Assembly: GCF_034720595.1 (NCBI RefSeq)
Contig: NZ_JAYESJ010000001.1
Coordinates: 3,891,001 to 3,955,000, forward strand
Reading direction: 5' to 3'
DNA from: Rhizobium sp. CC-YZS058
GTDB lineage: Bacteria; Pseudomonadota; Alphaproteobacteria; Rhizobiales; Rhizobiaceae
Length of the DNA: 64,000 nt
The notes beneath the pieces are model-generated. The model made no database searches. It worked only from the letters and a program-made list of their open reading frames with translations, and was not told the origin of the DNA. Both the position numbers and the translations under genes were made by a program. Positions 17,845 to 30,189 of this stretch are shown here, in pieces; positions within the stretch are counted from its first letter, which is position 1, and every line of letters begins with the position of its first letter.

Positions 17845-18690
17845 ATGTCCCTGTTTTCGGGTTCGCCTTTCTTTCGAGCAGAAAGTGCGGACATGCGACA
17901 GTTCCGACAAGAAGCGAGAAATCATCTGCTGCAGGGCCTGCCGAGCCCGGCCCTGCACGCACTCATGCCACACCTCAACACAGTCGAGCTCACGTCCCGC
18001 CAGTGCATCACAAAGCCTGGGGACTCCTTGGACACGGTCTGTTTCATCGAGAGCGGCCTCGTCTCGCTCGTGGTCGAAGGCAGAGATGGCGTGCAGCTGG
18101 AGGTGCGCACCATCGGCCGCGACGGCATGATCGGGCACTCGGCCTTGCTCGGTCTCACGAGGTCCGCGCATGCCGTCATCGTCCAGATCGACGGTTTCGG
18201 ATTGCAAGCGCCAACCAGCACAGTCATCGACAGCCTCGAATGTCCGAAAGCTCGCGCGGTCTTCCATCGCTATCTTCATCGCTGCGACATGGAGCTGGCC
18301 GAAGCGGCGCTTTCGGCGGCGAAATATTCCATGAAGCAGCGTCTGGCGCGCTGGCTGCTGCTCTGCCAGGATCGGATCGAGAGCAACAATCTGCCAGTGA
18401 CGCATGACGCGCTGGCACAGTCGCTCGGCGTGCGCCGCGCCGAGATCACCGACCAGCTGCATGTGCTCGAAGGGCTGCACGCCATTCGCTCGACCCGCGG
18501 CAATGTGCGCATCCTCAACCGTGCGCTGCTGATCGATCTTGCCGGCGGGTGCTACGGTGCGGCGAAAGACGCGTTGGAGCCGTCAGCAGAGGCGACCACC
18601 GGCCGGTGCCCGATCCATCAGGCACCGCTCGGCTTTCCCGATCCCCTGCCCGCCCGCGCTGCGGCCGCTGCCGCCTCGATGCTCGGTTGA
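17845..18690 (+). CDS. Crp/Fnr-family transcriptional regulator
   Basis: 281 residues: an N-terminal cyclic-nucleotide-binding fold (GDSLDTVCFIESGLVSLVVE to GRDGMIGHSALLG) and a C-terminal helix-turn-helix (LPVTHDALAQSLGVRRAEIT), with an extra tail of about 40 residues. It has neither the Fnr cysteine cluster nor the arginine/serine phosphate-binding cassette of true CRP, so its ligand is unknown. It belongs to the same atypical subfamily as the regulator at 29450. An ATG at 17893 (MRQFRQEAR) is an alternative start; neither has a good ribosome-binding site. Confidence 0.85.
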   Translation: MSLFSGSPFFRAESADMRQFRQEARNHLLQGLPSPALHALMPHLNTVELTSRQCITKPGDSLDTVCFIESGLVSLVVEGRDGVQLEVRTIGRDGMIGHSALLGLTRSAHAVIVQIDGFGLQAPTSTVIDSLECPKARAVFHRYLHRCDMELAEAALSAAKYSMKQRLARWLLLCQDRIESNNLPVTHDALAQSLGVRRAEITDQLHVLEGLHAIRSTRGNVRILNRALLIDLAGGCYGAAKDALEPSAEATTGRCPIHQAPLGFPDPLPARAAAAAASMLG

Positions 18691-18798
18691 CATACGAGGC
18701 CGCGGCCGGTGCCACTCTGCCTCCACGGGTTTTTGCGTCCGGGCTGCGGCAAACAGGAAGATGCAGCCCGTGAGACGATCGGGTTTAACGGCTATCCT

Positions 18799-21700
18799 CT
18801 AGAACCGGCTGCGCAAGGTGGCGATCACCGTTCGGCCCGGACCGGGCACGTCGAGCGCGCGCTCGAACCGCTCATCAAACGCATTGAGAAGCTGCAGGCC
18901 GGCTTCCAGATGGCCGCTTTCGCTCGTCCAGCGAACAGACGCATCGGTCGTCCGGTAGCTGTCGATCTCCACGCCATTCTGCGCGCCGACGCGCGGGCCG
19001 ATGAAGGTCTGGGCGACGGTCAACCGCAGGCGGGAGGGATGCACGAGCGTGAAGCCTGCCTGCGCCACATGCTCGGGAATAAGCGGCAGCCCGTAATCGC
19101 CCGCTGCATCCTCGCTGACCGTGCGCGTGAAGGAAGCGAAGGCACCGATGCCATTGCCCACCCAATAGTTTGCGCTTGCGGTTACCCGGTCGATCGTGCC
19201 GGCATAGGCGTCGAAGGTCTCGAGCAGGGCGGGAATGCCGATTGCCAGACCTTCGATCTCCTGATGCTGCGCGTCGACGCTGGTGAAGAACCGGTCGGAC
19301 CATTCCGCATCCCAGCGCAGTCCGGTCGTCTTGGTCGAGCCCCCCAGATAGAGCGGTGATTCGAGCGGCGAGAGCCCGAGCGTGGAAATCGGTGACAGCG
19401 TGTAGTTGGAGACCGACTTCGTATCCTCGCGATAAGAGGCGCGCAGCCAGTGGTTTGTGGCCGGCGCCCAGGCGATGCCGATGCGCGGGTCGAGGCAGCC
19501 GCAATCGTCCTGATCCTCGATCTCCACCGCATGCAGCCCGGCCTCAAAAGAGAGCTGGTCGTTGACCGTCCACAGAGCATCGCCATAAAGCCGCAGCGCG
19601 CTACCCCTGGCGCTGTAGGACGCGCTGTCGAGAATGGTGCCGTCGATGGGGCTGACCGCCAGTTGATCGAGGACGGAGCGGTAAAGGCTGCCCTCGATGC
19701 CATAATGCAGGGTGACGGGGCCAAGGCCGTAGAGATGGCCGAGGCCGGCCGTCACGCTCTGGTCGCGACCGTCATTATCGGCGAAATAGCTGCTCAGGCC
19801 ACGCAGGCCTGCGGGGTCGAAGGCAAGCGGGGTGAAACGCTGCGGGTCGAAAGGCGCGATCCCGGCGGGATCGGCCAGCGACACCTCGTAGCGATCATCC
19901 GTATCGACCTGGCCATAGACCGCAAAGGCCTGGACGACATTGCGTTCGCCGAGGACATGGCTCCAGGCAACGCCCGCGCCGGAGGACCGCGAGCGGCTTT
20001 CGTCATTCAGCTTCGGGGCCGACGTTTCGCCCGGAAAGCCGCTGTCGAAGGTGCCGGTATTGGCAAAAAGCACCAGCGAATCCTCGAGGCTCGGTCGCAG
20101 GCCCAGCATCAGATTGGCGCCGGTCACGTCGTTGCGGTCGTTCAGCCGCTCGCCCTGGGGCCGGGCGATCTCTAGCCCGACATGATAGCTGAGCGGCAGG
20201 CCCTCATAGCGGGTGCCTTCCAGAGTCAGGTCGGTGCGCCAGCCTGGCTTGTCGCCCTCGAAGATCAGCCCGCCGCCAAGCGTGGTTTCGAAGAAGGAGC
20301 GCCCCTCCAGTGCCGAACGCCGGGTCTCGCCGGCCGCTGCCATGGGATCGAGCAGCAGGCCTTGCAACTGCGAGGAGGTGCTGGTGGCTCCGGGGACGCT
20401 CCGCTCCTCGGGCGGCGAGAGCGGATCGGTGCCGACGAAGGGAGAGACGCGGCCCTTGGCCGCCTCGTCAATATAACTCGTGCCGACAAAGGGATCGATC
20501 GACCGGTCGGCCTGGAATTGCCCCCATTCGTTGAGCCCGAGATTGGAGAGCGTGACGCCGAGCCAGGAGAAGACCTGCCGGTTGGCATCATAGCCGGTAT
20601 AAGTGCCGAGCCGGGCCTGACGCCGGCGCACGGCCTCGCGCGCCAGCGCGATCGCCTGATCCGCCTCGTCCCGGTCGAGCGCGATGGCCGAGCGGATCAG
20701 CGGAACGGACGGGTTCTCGCGGTCGAACCGGTCGGCATTGTCGAGCGCCTGGCTCGCCTCTTCGCCGCTTTCCTGCTGATAGGCGGCAATCGCCAGGCCG
20801 ACCAGCGCGTCGCCATAGGTCGGATCGATGGCGGAGGCCTGCAGCAGCGCCTGCTCCCCCTCACTCGTGCGGCCGAGCCGGAGCAGATAGCGACCCTTGG
20901 CGGCCAGCACGGCATAGGAACCCGCGTCGATCGCCTCGCCCTTGGCGATCTCCGCCGCAGCAGCGGCCATCTGGTGGTTGTCGATGAGGAAGCGGGCATA
21001 ATTGGCATGCAGCGCCGGATTTTCCGGATTGAGCGCGATCGCCATCCGGTAAGCGGCATCGGCTTCCACCGGCGCGTTGCGATCCTGCTCGACGATGGCG
21101 AGCTCGTTCCAGGCCGCATCGGCGCCCGGCGCCTGGCGCACCGCCTCGACGAGCTCTGCCCTCGCGCCATCGAGATCGCCGGCCGTGGTGGCGCGGAAGC
21201 GGGCGCTGATCAGCAGCAGGTCCGGATCGGCGGGATCGAGCGCCCGGGCGCGGGCAAGCGCCGCACGCACCGCATCGCGCCGATCGAGCTCGAAGGCGTA
21301 ATTGGCGAGCGCGACCGGCAGGCGCACATCGCCGGGGAAGCGGGGCTCCGCCGCTTCGATGACAGCGATCGCCGCCGCAGCGCCATCCGCATGCGACCTC
21401 AGGGCCGCCTCTGCCAGAACGGCGGCGACATTGCGTGGTGCATGGCGCGGCGCCTTGGCTGCCCGATCGGGCTCGGCAAGCGAAAGGGCGAAATAGCGGC
21501 CATAGGCGGCAGCGGATCGCCGCGCGGCGGGAAGCGCGCGCTTAGCTTCGCCAAACAGCCGCGCGGCCTCGCCATAACGAAGGTCCTGCCCGGCAATCAT
21601 GGCCTCCACCAGCTTCGCCCGGGCGCGCTCGGGCGGTGGCAGCCGAGCGGGCAGGTTGGCAAGCGCCGCGCGGGCTGCCGCACGTCCGTCGATCGAAAGC

Positions 21701-22443
21701 GCGGCCTCGGCCAGCGTCAGCCAGTCCTCGGCCCGGCGCGCCTCGGTGGGGATCGCAAGAATGCGGTTCCGCTCGGCGCGCAGCGCCTGCGGCGGAAGGG
21801 GTGAGACGGGCAGGCTCGAAAACACGCCGCGCAGCTCGCTATAGAGCAGCAGCTGCTCGCGCTCTTCCAGATCGACCAGCGTATACTTGCGCGGCGCCTG
21901 GCCGATGGCCGCCACGGCGCCTTCACCCTGCCGGACGGTGACGGATCCTTGGGCATTGGCAAGCTCCACCACGCCCTCCAGCACGGAGAGCGTCGTCTCA
22001 CCCTTCGCGCCGACGCGGAGCGACCAGTCGGTGCCGCGGATCGAGGTGGCGGCGGCGGGGGTGGCGATGGTCAGTCCGCTGCCGCCGCGCAGGGCGCGGG
22101 CCCAGATGGCGCCGGACTTCAATTCCAGCTGGCTGTCGGCCCCGTTCGCAGCGCGGACGACGAGCTCGGTATTGCGGCCCATGCGCATCTGCGTGTTGTC
22201 GGAGAAGAGGATGGCGAGATGGCCGGCGCTGTTGGTGCGCAGCGTGTCGCCGGTCAAGAGCCCTTGGGAAACCTCGACGCCCCGCCAATCGCTGGCATCA
22301 TCGATAAAGCGGACTTCTTCGCCCGATCGGTGGGAAATGACCGAGCCGCGCGCCTCTCCCACCCGCGGAAAGACCTCCGCGGCCGCCGGAACGACGGCCA
22401 GCCCGAACGCCAGGCCGGCGAGCAGAAAACGCGCATGTCGCAT
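18799..22443 (-). CDS. FecR-TPR-outer-membrane beta-barrel fusion protein
   Basis: Very large envelope protein, 1214 residues. A signal peptide (to about Ala22) is followed by a FecR domain (residues about 30-190; SGEEVRFIDDASDW, LLTGDTLRTNSAGHLAILF, and TPAAATSIRGTDWSLRV), then a tetratricopeptide region rich in Ala/Asp/Arg (about 230-640; for example ALNPENPALHANYARFLIDN), then about 500 residues of alternating amphipathic strands ending in a C-terminal phenylalanine, the usual signal for outer-membrane barrel assembly. The TPR-plus-barrel layout resembles secretion porins such as BcsC and PgaA; FecR domains often sit in surface or signalling proteins. No polymer synthase is adjacent, so the cargo is unknown. 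Monocistronic, convergent with the Crp gene. Confidence 0.8.
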   Translation of the reverse strand: MRHARFLLAGLAFGLAVVPAAAEVFPRVGEARGSVISHRSGEEVRFIDDASDWRGVEVSQGLLTGDTLRTNSAGHLAILFSDNTQMRMGRNTELVVRAANGADSQLELKSGAIWARALRGGSGLTIATPAAATSIRGTDWSLRVGAKGETTLSVLEGVVELANAQGSVTVRQGEGAVAAIGQAPRKYTLVDLEEREQLLLYSELRGVFSSLPVSPLPPQALRAERNRILAIPTEARRAEDWLTLAEAALSIDGRAAARAALANLPARLPPPERARAKLVEAMIAGQDLRYGEAARLFGEAKRALPAARRSAAAYGRYFALSLAEPDRAAKAPRHAPRNVAAVLAEAALRSHADGAAAAIAVIEAAEPRFPGDVRLPVALANYAFELDRRDAVRAALARARALDPADPDLLLISARFRATTAGDLDGARAELVEAVRQAPGADAAWNELAIVEQDRNAPVEADAAYRMAIALNPENPALHANYARFLIDNHQMAAAAAEIAKGEAIDAGSYAVLAAKGRYLLRLGRTSEGEQALLQASAIDPTYGDALVGLAIAAYQQESGEEASQALDNADRFDRENPSVPLIRSAIALDRDEADQAIALAREAVRRRQARLGTYTGYDANRQVFSWLGVTLSNLGLNEWGQFQADRSIDPFVGTSYIDEAAKGRVSPFVGTDPLSPPEERSVPGATSTSSQLQGLLLDPMAAAGETRRSALEGRSFFETTLGGGLIFEGDKPGWRTDLTLEGTRYEGLPLSYHVGLEIARPQGERLNDRNDVTGANLMLGLRPSLEDSLVLFANTGTFDSGFPGETSAPKLNDESRSRSSGAGVAWSHVLGERNVVQAFAVYGQVDTDDRYEVSLADPAGIAPFDPQRFTPLAFDPAGLRGLSSYFADNDGRDQSVTAGLGHLYGLGPVTLHYGIEGSLYRSVLDQLAVSPIDGTILDSASYSARGSALRLYGDALWTVNDQLSFEAGLHAVEIEDQDDCGCLDPRIGIAWAPATNHWLRASYREDTKSVSNYTLSPISTLGLSPLESPLYLGGSTKTTGLRWDAEWSDRFFTSVDAQHQEIEGLAIGIPALLETFDAYAGTIDRVTASANYWVGNGIGAFASFTRTVSEDAAGDYGLPLIPEHVAQAGFTLVHPSRLRLTVAQTFIGPRVGAQNGVEIDSYRTTDASVRWTSESGHLEAGLQLLNAFDERFERALDVPGPGRTVIATLRSRF

Positions 22444-22605
22444 GGATTGTCCCCCTCACCCCCTGAGGAAGCGTGAGATGTGACAAGAGCGCGATTGCCT
22501 GTCAAATGTGAGTCACAACGCACATATGCCGAGCGTGACCGATCGCCGCGCGGCTGTGGCATTCTTCCCACATCTGCGGGCATGGTGCGGATCTGACACA
22601 GCGTG

Positions 22606-23007
22606 TCAGGCCTCCTCGAATTCCATGAGTGTCCCGAACAGATCCTTCGGATGGACGAAGAGCACCGGTTTGCCGTGCGCCCCGATGCGGGGGGTGCCAT
22701 CCCCCAGCAGCCGATGCCCGGTCTCCAGCAGTCGCGCGCGCGTGGCGTCCAGATCGTCCACCTCGAAGCAGAGATGATGGATGCCACCGGCCGGATTGCG
22801 GGCGAGAAAGGCCGCGATCGGGCTCTCCCCACCAAGGGGATGCAGCAGCTCGATCTTGCTGTTCGGCAGCTCGGCAAAGGCAACGGTGACGCCATGCTCC
22901 GGCAGCGCCTGGACGGCCGAGATCGTGCCGCCGAGGCTCTGGTAGTGGGCCATGGCCGCCTCGAGATCGGGAACGGCGATGGCGACATGGTTCAGGCGGC
23001 CGAACAT
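22606..23007 (-). CDS. mce: methylmalonyl-CoA epimerase
   Basis: Interconverts (2S)- and (2R)-methylmalonyl-CoA. 133-residue VOC/glyoxalase-fold protein with metal ligands at expected places: LNHVAIAVPDLEAAMAHY (His), GGIHHLCFEVDD (His) and TLMEFEEA (Glu). Lies nine bases after the mutase stop, as the last gene of the pccB-pccA-mutase-epimerase operon, completing the route from propionyl-CoA to succinyl-CoA. Confidence 0.95.
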   Translation of the reverse strand: MFGRLNHVAIAVPDLEAAMAHYQSLGGTISAVQALPEHGVTVAFAELPNSKIELLHPLGGESPIAAFLARNPAGGIHHLCFEVDDLDATRARLLETGHRLLGDGTPRIGAHGKPVLFVHPKDLFGTLMEFEEA

Positions 23008-23016
23008 GGCGGGCTC

Positions 23017-25160
23017 CTAGCGGTTGCGCAGGCGGCCCTGCAGGAGGTCGATCACCGCGCGCGCCGCTTCCAGCACGGGCGTGCCGGGACCGAAGACGGC
23101 GGACACGCCGGTCTCGATTAGGAAATCGTAATCCTGCCGGGGGATGACCCCGCCGACGACGACGATGATCTCTGCGGCGCCCTTGGCCTTCAGCGCCTCG
23201 ACGAGCTGCGGGGCAAGCGTGCGATGGCCGGCGGCGAGCGAGGAGAGGCCCACCACATGGACCTTGTTGTCCACCGCCAGCGCCGCCGCCTCCTCCGGCG
23301 TCTGGAACAACGGCCCGGCCAGCACCTCGAACCCGATATCGCCGAAGGCGGATGCGATGATCTTCGCGCCGCGATCATGCCCATCCTGCCCGAGCTTGGC
23401 GATGAGGATGCGCGGCCGCGCGGAGAGCGCATCGGACACTTCGGACAGGCGCTGCTGCAGCGTCGAAAACTCCGGATCGTCCTCATAGGCCGCGCCGTAG
23501 ATATCGCGCACCACCTCCGGCTGGGCCGAATGGTCGCCGAAGACCCGGCGTAAGGCGTCCGACATTTCGCCGACGGTGGCGCGTGCCCGCGCCGCCTCCA
23601 CCGCGGCGGCGAGAAGATTACCCTCGCCGCTCCGTGCCACGGCCTCCAGCGCCGTGAGGGCGCTGTCGACGGCTGCCGGGTCGCGTCGCCGTCGCGTTTC
23701 CGAAAGCCGCCGGATCTGCGCCTCGCGCACCGCGGCATTGTCGATGTCGAGCGTGTCGATCGGCGCTTCGCTGTCCAGCCGGTAGCGATTGACGCCGACG
23801 ATCACCTCTTCGCCGCGGTCGATGGCCGCCTGGCGGCGCGTGGCGGCTTCCTCGATAAGGCGCTTCGGCATGCCGCTTGCCACCGCCTTGGTCATGCCGC
23901 CAAGCGCCTCCACCTCCTCGATCAGCGTCCAGGCTTCCTCGGCGAGTGCCGCCGTCAGGCTTTCCACATAGTAGGAGCCCGCGAGCGGGTCGACGACCCT
24001 GGTCACGCCGGTCTCGTGCTGGAGGATCAGCTGGGTGTTGCGGGCGATACGGGCCGAAAATTCGCTCGGGAGCGCGATCGCCTCGTCCAGCGCGTTGGTG
24101 TGCAGCGACTGCGTGCCGCCGAGCACGGCGGAAAGCGCCTCATAGGCGGTGCGGATGACGTTGTTGTAGGGATCCTGCTCGGCGAGCGAGACGCCGGAGG
24201 TCTGGCAATGGGTGCGCAGCATGGAGGATGCCGGGTTCTTCGGCTGGAACTCGGCCATGATCCGCGCCCAGAGAAACCGCGCCGCTCTGAGCTTGGCCGC
24301 CTCCATGAAGAAGTTCATGCCGATGGCGAAGAAGAAGGAAAGCCGGCCGGCGAAGTCGTCGACATCGAGCCCGCGGGCCAGCGCCGCGCGCACGTAATCC
24401 CGGCCATCGGCCAGGGTGAAGGCGAGCTCCTGCACCAGCGTCGCGCCCGCCTCCTGCATATGATAGCCGGATATGGAGATGGAGTTGAACTTCGGCATTT
24501 CTCGCGCGGTATAGGCGATGATATCCGCCACGATCCGCATCGAGGGGTCCGGTGGGTAGATATAGGTGTTGCGGACCATGAACTCCTTCAGAATGTCGTT
24601 CTGAATGGTGCCCGAGAGCGCGGCGCGGGGCACGCCCTGCTCTTCCCCTGCCACGATGAAGCTCGCGAGAATGGGGATGACCGCGCCGTTCATGGTCATG
24701 GATACCGACATCTCACCGAGCGGGATGCCGTCGAACAGGATCTTCATATCCTCGACGCTGTCGATCGCCACACCCGCCTTGCCGACATCGCCGACGACGC
24801 GCGGATGGTCGCTGTCATAGCCGCGGTGGGTAGCGAGATCGAAGGCGACCGACAGGCCTTTCTGGCCGGCCGCGAGATTGCGCTTGTAGAAGGCGTTCGA
24901 CGCTTCGGCGGTGGAAAAGCCGGCATATTGGCGGATCGTCCAGGGACGGCCGGCATACATGGTGGCGCGAGGACCGCGTGTGAACGGCGCAAAGCCTGGA
25001 AGCGATCCGAGATGGGAGAGCCCGACCAGATCCTCTTCCGTGTAGAGCGGCTTGACGGATATCCCTTCCGGCGTCTGCCAGGTGAGCGTATCCACCGGCC
25101 GGCGCGCTTCCTTTTCCGCAAGGCGCGCCCAGTCGTCGCGCTTCGGCTTCTCCTCCGCCA

Positions 25161-25161
<1 letters not shown>
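23017..25161 (-). CDS. scpA: methylmalonyl-CoA mutase (single-chain, adenosylcobalamin-dependent)
   Basis: Rearranges (2R)-methylmalonyl-CoA to succinyl-CoA. 714 residues, one catalytic chain as in rhizobial BhbA and E. coli ScpA. Residues about 1-550 are the TIM-barrel substrate domain ([39 protein letters not shown]); the C-terminal B12-binding domain has the lower-ligand motif DGHDRG inside [15 protein letters not shown]. The ATG shares a base with the stop of pccA (TGATG), so it is translationally coupled. No MeaB-type chaperone is encoded nearby. Confidence 0.97.
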
Positions 25162-27160
<1,999 letters not shown>

Positions 27161-27164
<4 letters not shown>

Positions 27165-27496
27165 CGGCGGGACTCGCTGGCCGCAGGCAGGGCCGCCGGA
27201 CCTGCCAAGCCTGGCTGCGGCGACGCTGCGCCTGCAGGCGGCTTTGCGCCTGGATATTTCTTGCCCTTCAACATGCCTTCCACACTCAGATCCTCGTCAA
27301 TCAGGGGCCAGTGGAGGCCATAGGGGGACAGTTCTATCGAATTGCGCTCCTCTGGCGTTGCAGCCAAGAGAGGCGGATACCACCAGAGCGGCGTGACCAG
27401 CGTCAGCCCATCGGCCAGTTCCACCACCACGGAGCTATCAGTGCAGTGAGCGCCGATTGGTTCGAGCAGATCGTCGTCAATTTCCAAAGTGCTCAT
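27161..27496 (-). CDS. DUF2442 domain-containing protein
   Basis: 111 residues. The first 80 residues match the DUF2442 pattern (VVVELADGLTLVTPLWWYPPLLAATPEER, then LHWPLIDEDLSVEGML). The last 30 residues are a Pro/Ala-rich extension. DUF2442 genes typically follow a DUF4160 gene, as here, and the pair has toxin-antitoxin-like size and layout, but no activity is established that I can name. It overlaps the DUF4160 gene by 20 bases and the pccA start by four, so both are part of the pcc operon. Confidence 0.85.
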
Positions 27497-27713
27497 GCCA
27501 CTTCTCCAGAAAATCCTGCTGATTTTCGCCCACGATGCGCAGAAGATCGCTCAGCTCTTTTTCCGTGCAACGCTTGTTGCGCGCCACGTTCAAGCTGTTG
27601 AGCCAGATTTTCGTTTCTTTTCGGTCCTTGCGAATATGCACATGGGGCGGCTCGTCGCGATCGAGACTGTAGAATTCGAAGCGCCAGCCCCGCCATTCGA
27701 AGACCTTTGGCAT
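27477..27713 (-). CDS. DUF4160 domain-containing protein
   Basis: 78 residues, typical DUF4160: MPKVFEWRGWRFEFYSLDRD, the motif EPPHVHIRKDRKETKIWL, and the helical tail LLRIVGENQQDFLEKWHEHF. The family is small, conserved and functionally undefined; it almost always precedes DUF2442. GAGGAG stands ten bases before the ATG, directly after the pccB stop. The placement inside the propionyl-CoA carboxylase operon is noted as a finding. Confidence 0.88.
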   Translation of the reverse strand: MPKVFEWRGWRFEFYSLDRDEPPHVHIRKDRKETKIWLNSLNVARNKRCTEKELSDLLRIVGENQQDFLEKWHEHFGN

Positions 27714-27725
27714 ACTTTCTCCTCA

Positions 27726-29258
27726 TCACAAGGGGATCGTATCGTGTTTGCGCCAGAGCTGCTCCTTGCGCTTGCCCTTGAGCGAAGCGAAGGCGCGGGC
27801 GATGCGGCGGCGGGAGGAATGGGGCAGGATCACCTCGTCGATGAAGCCGCGCTCGGCGGCAACGAAGGGGTTGGCGAAGCGCTCCTCATAGTCGCGGGTA
27901 CGGGCGGCGATCTTGTCCGGGTCCGAAAGCTCGGAGCGGTAGAGAATCTCGGCCGCGCCCTTGGCACCCATGACCGCAATCTCGGCCGTCGGCCAGGCAT
28001 AGTTGATGTCGGCGCCGATATGTTTGGAGGCCATTACGTCATAGGCGCCGCCATAGGCCTTGCGGGTGATCAGCGTCACCATAGGCACAGTCGCCTGACT
28101 ATAGGCAAAAAGCAGCTTCGCGCCGTGCTTGATGACGCCGCCATATTCCTGCGCCGTGCCGGGCAGGAAGCCCGGCACATCGACCAGCGTCAGCAGCGGG
28201 ATCGAGAAGGCATCGCAGAACCGGACGAAGCGCGCCGCCTTGCGCGCGCTGTCGATATCGAGACAGCCGGCGAGCACCAATGGCTGGTTGGCCACCACGC
28301 CGACCGTTTCCCCTTCGATACGCAGGAAGCCGATGACGATGTTCTTCGCAAAGTCCGCCTGCAATTCGAAGAAGTCGCCCTCGTCGGCAAGCGCCAGGAT
28401 CAGCTCCTTCATGTCGTAAGGTTTGGTGGAGGCATCGGGGATCAGCGTGTCGAGCCGCAATTCCACCCGGTCGGGGTCGTCGTGGCTCGGCCGGATGGGA
28501 GGCGGCTGCCGGTTGTTGAGCGGCAGGAAATCGAAGAAGGCCCGCACCTGCTCCAGCGTCTCGACATCGTTCTCATAGGCCGCATCGGCAACGGAAGAGC
28601 GGCGCGTATGCGTGCCGGCGCCGCCGAGCTCTTCCGCCGTGACGATCTCGTTCGTCACTGCCTTCACCACATCCGGCCCGGTGACGAACATGTAGGAGGT
28701 GTCGCGCACCATGAAGATGAAATCGGTCATGGCCGGCGAATAGACCGCGCCGCCTGCGCAGGGGCCCATGATCACCGAAATCTGCGGGATGACGCCGGAG
28801 GCCTCGGCATTGCGGCGGAACACCTCGGCATAGCCGGCGAGCGAGGCGACGCCCTCCTGGATGCGCGCCCCACCGCTGTCGTTGAGACCGATGAGCGGCA
28901 CGCCGTTGCGCACGGCCATATCCATGATCCGGCAGATCTTTTCGGCATGGGTTTCGGAGAGCGACCCGCCGAGAACCGTAAAGTCCTGGGAGAAGACATA
29001 GACCTGTCGGCCATGGATCGTTCCCCATCCGGTCACGACGCCATCGCCCGCCACCTTCTGCGCCGCCATCCCGAATTCGGTCGCGCGGTGTGTGACATAG
29101 AGCCCGTATTCCTCGAAGGAGCCTTCATCGAGCAGAACCTCGAGCCGCTCGCGGGCAGTCAGCTTGCCCTTGGCATGCTGCGCCGCGATCCGGGCCTCCC
29201 CACCGCCAAGCCGCGCCTCCGCACGCCGCCGTTCGACCTCCGCCAGGGATTGATGCAT
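27726..29258 (-). CDS. pccB: propionyl-CoA carboxylase beta subunit (carboxyltransferase)
   Basis: 510 residues, crotonase-fold carboxyltransferase transferring CO2 from carboxybiotin to propionyl-CoA. Visible elements: [20 protein letters not shown] at the N-terminus, the oxyanion and acyl-CoA region [12 protein letters not shown] with [16 protein letters not shown], and the second half with [16 protein letters not shown] and [18 protein letters not shown] precedes the ATG. It is the first gene of the five-plus-one gene operon pccB-DUF4160-DUF2442-pccA-mutase-epimerase; the operon promoter should lie within 29259-29449, shared divergently with the Crp gene. Confidence 0.97.
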   Translation of the reverse strand: MHQSLAEVERRRAEARLGGGEARIAAQHAKGKLTARERLEVLLDEGSFEEYGLYVTHRATEFGMAAQKVAGDGVVTGWGTIHGRQVYVFSQDFTVLGGSLSETHAEKICRIMDMAVRNGVPLIGLNDSGGARIQEGVASLAGYAEVFRRNAEASGVIPQISVIMGPCAGGAVYSPAMTDFIFMVRDTSYMFVTGPDVVKAVTNEIVTAEELGGAGTHTRRSSVADAAYENDVETLEQVRAFFDFLPLNNRQPPPIRPSHDDPDRVELRLDTLIPDASTKPYDMKELILALADEGDFFELQADFAKNIVIGFLRIEGETVGVVANQPLVLAGCLDIDSARKAARFVRFCDAFSIPLLTLVDVPGFLPGTAQEYGGVIKHGAKLLFAYSQATVPMVTLITRKAYGGAYDVMASKHIGADINYAWPTAEIAVMGAKGAAEILYRSELSDPDKIAARTRDYEERFANPFVAAERGFIDEVILPHSSRRRIARAFASLKGKRKEQLWRKHDTIPL

Positions 29259-29449
29259 CGGGTTCTCCTCTTGTCCGCTCCTGATTTAACCGATTGCCGC
29301 CAAATCGAAAATGCCACCTTCGCATCAATTCCATCCCTGCGCAGCATCGCACCGGCATCGGGGAACCTTCACCCCTCTTCATGGTTCGCCAGCCACCACG
29401 CTCCGCTTTCCGGCGCACCGCCATGTCGGCACAGGATGAGGAATATGCG

Positions 29450-30166
29450 ATGACGGCGCCGCACAGGTCGGCCAGGGACAACAGGCTTCTCGACTTGCTG
29501 CCGACGGCCACTTTCGACAGCCTTGCGGCCGATCTCGCGCCTGTCCAGCTGACGCGCGGCACGGTGATCGCCCGGACGGACGAGCCGATCGATCATGTCT
29601 ATTTCCTGACGACCGGCATCGGCTCCGTCATTGTGCGAACGCCTTCCGGCAACCGGGCGGAGGCGGGGCTTTTCGGCAAGGAAGGGTTTATCCCAACGTC
29701 CGTCATCGCCGGCATTCGCGAAAGCCAGCATGAAATGACCATTCAGGTCGACGCAGACGCCTATGCCATGCCCTTCGAGCGCTTTCGAGCACATCTGGAG
29801 CAGCAGCCGATGCTGCTTTCGGTCGCGCTGCGTGCGGTCGAGGTCTTCATGATCCAGCTTGCCTACACCGCCGCCTCGAATGCCATCCACGATGTGAATA
29901 TCCGCCTCGCCCGCTGGCTGCTGATGTGTCACGACCGGCTGGGCGGCGGCGATATTCGGCTGACCCATGATTTCCTGTCGATCATGCTCGCGGTCCGCCG
30001 ATCGAGCGTAACGACCGCCTTGCACATCCTGGAAGGAGATGGGCTGATCCGCGCCAGCCGCGGCAGCGTGCTGATCCGCGACCGGCCGGCCATGGAACGC
30101 TTCGCGCATGATGCCTACGGCCAGCCGGAGGCCGCCTTTCGGCGGCTGATGGCGCCGGATCGATGA
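29450..30166 (+). CDS. Crp/Fnr-family transcriptional regulator
   Basis: About 238 residues: an atypical cNMP-binding domain (LTRGTVIARTDEPIDHVYFL, GLFGKEGFIPTSVIAG) and a C-terminal winged helix (IRLTHDFLSIMLAVRRSSVT). Divergent from pccB, so a role in propionate or electron-flow control is conceivable but not shown. The ATG at 29450 has GATGAGGA upstream and is preferred; ATG at 29423 is an alternative. Same subfamily as the protein at 17845. Confidence 0.85.
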   Translation: MTAPHRSARDNRLLDLLPTATFDSLAADLAPVQLTRGTVIARTDEPIDHVYFLTTGIGSVIVRTPSGNRAEAGLFGKEGFIPTSVIAGIRESQHEMTIQVDADAYAMPFERFRAHLEQQPMLLSVALRAVEVFMIQLAYTAASNAIHDVNIRLARWLLMCHDRLGGGDIRLTHDFLSIMLAVRRSSVTTALHILEGDGLIRASRGSVLIRDRPAMERFAHDAYGQPEAAFRRLMAPDR

Positions 30167-30189
30167 GCACACCGGTTCCCGGTCGGGTC

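Noticed and set aside
18740..18770. Inverted repeat CGGGCTGC/GCAGCCCG between the Crp gene and the FecR-TPR gene as a terminator
   Set aside because: 15-base loop and no U-run on either strand; not convincing.
27489..29453. Plus-strand open frame across pccB
   Set aside because: Antisense to pccB; repetitive Arg/Gly/Asp/His composition.
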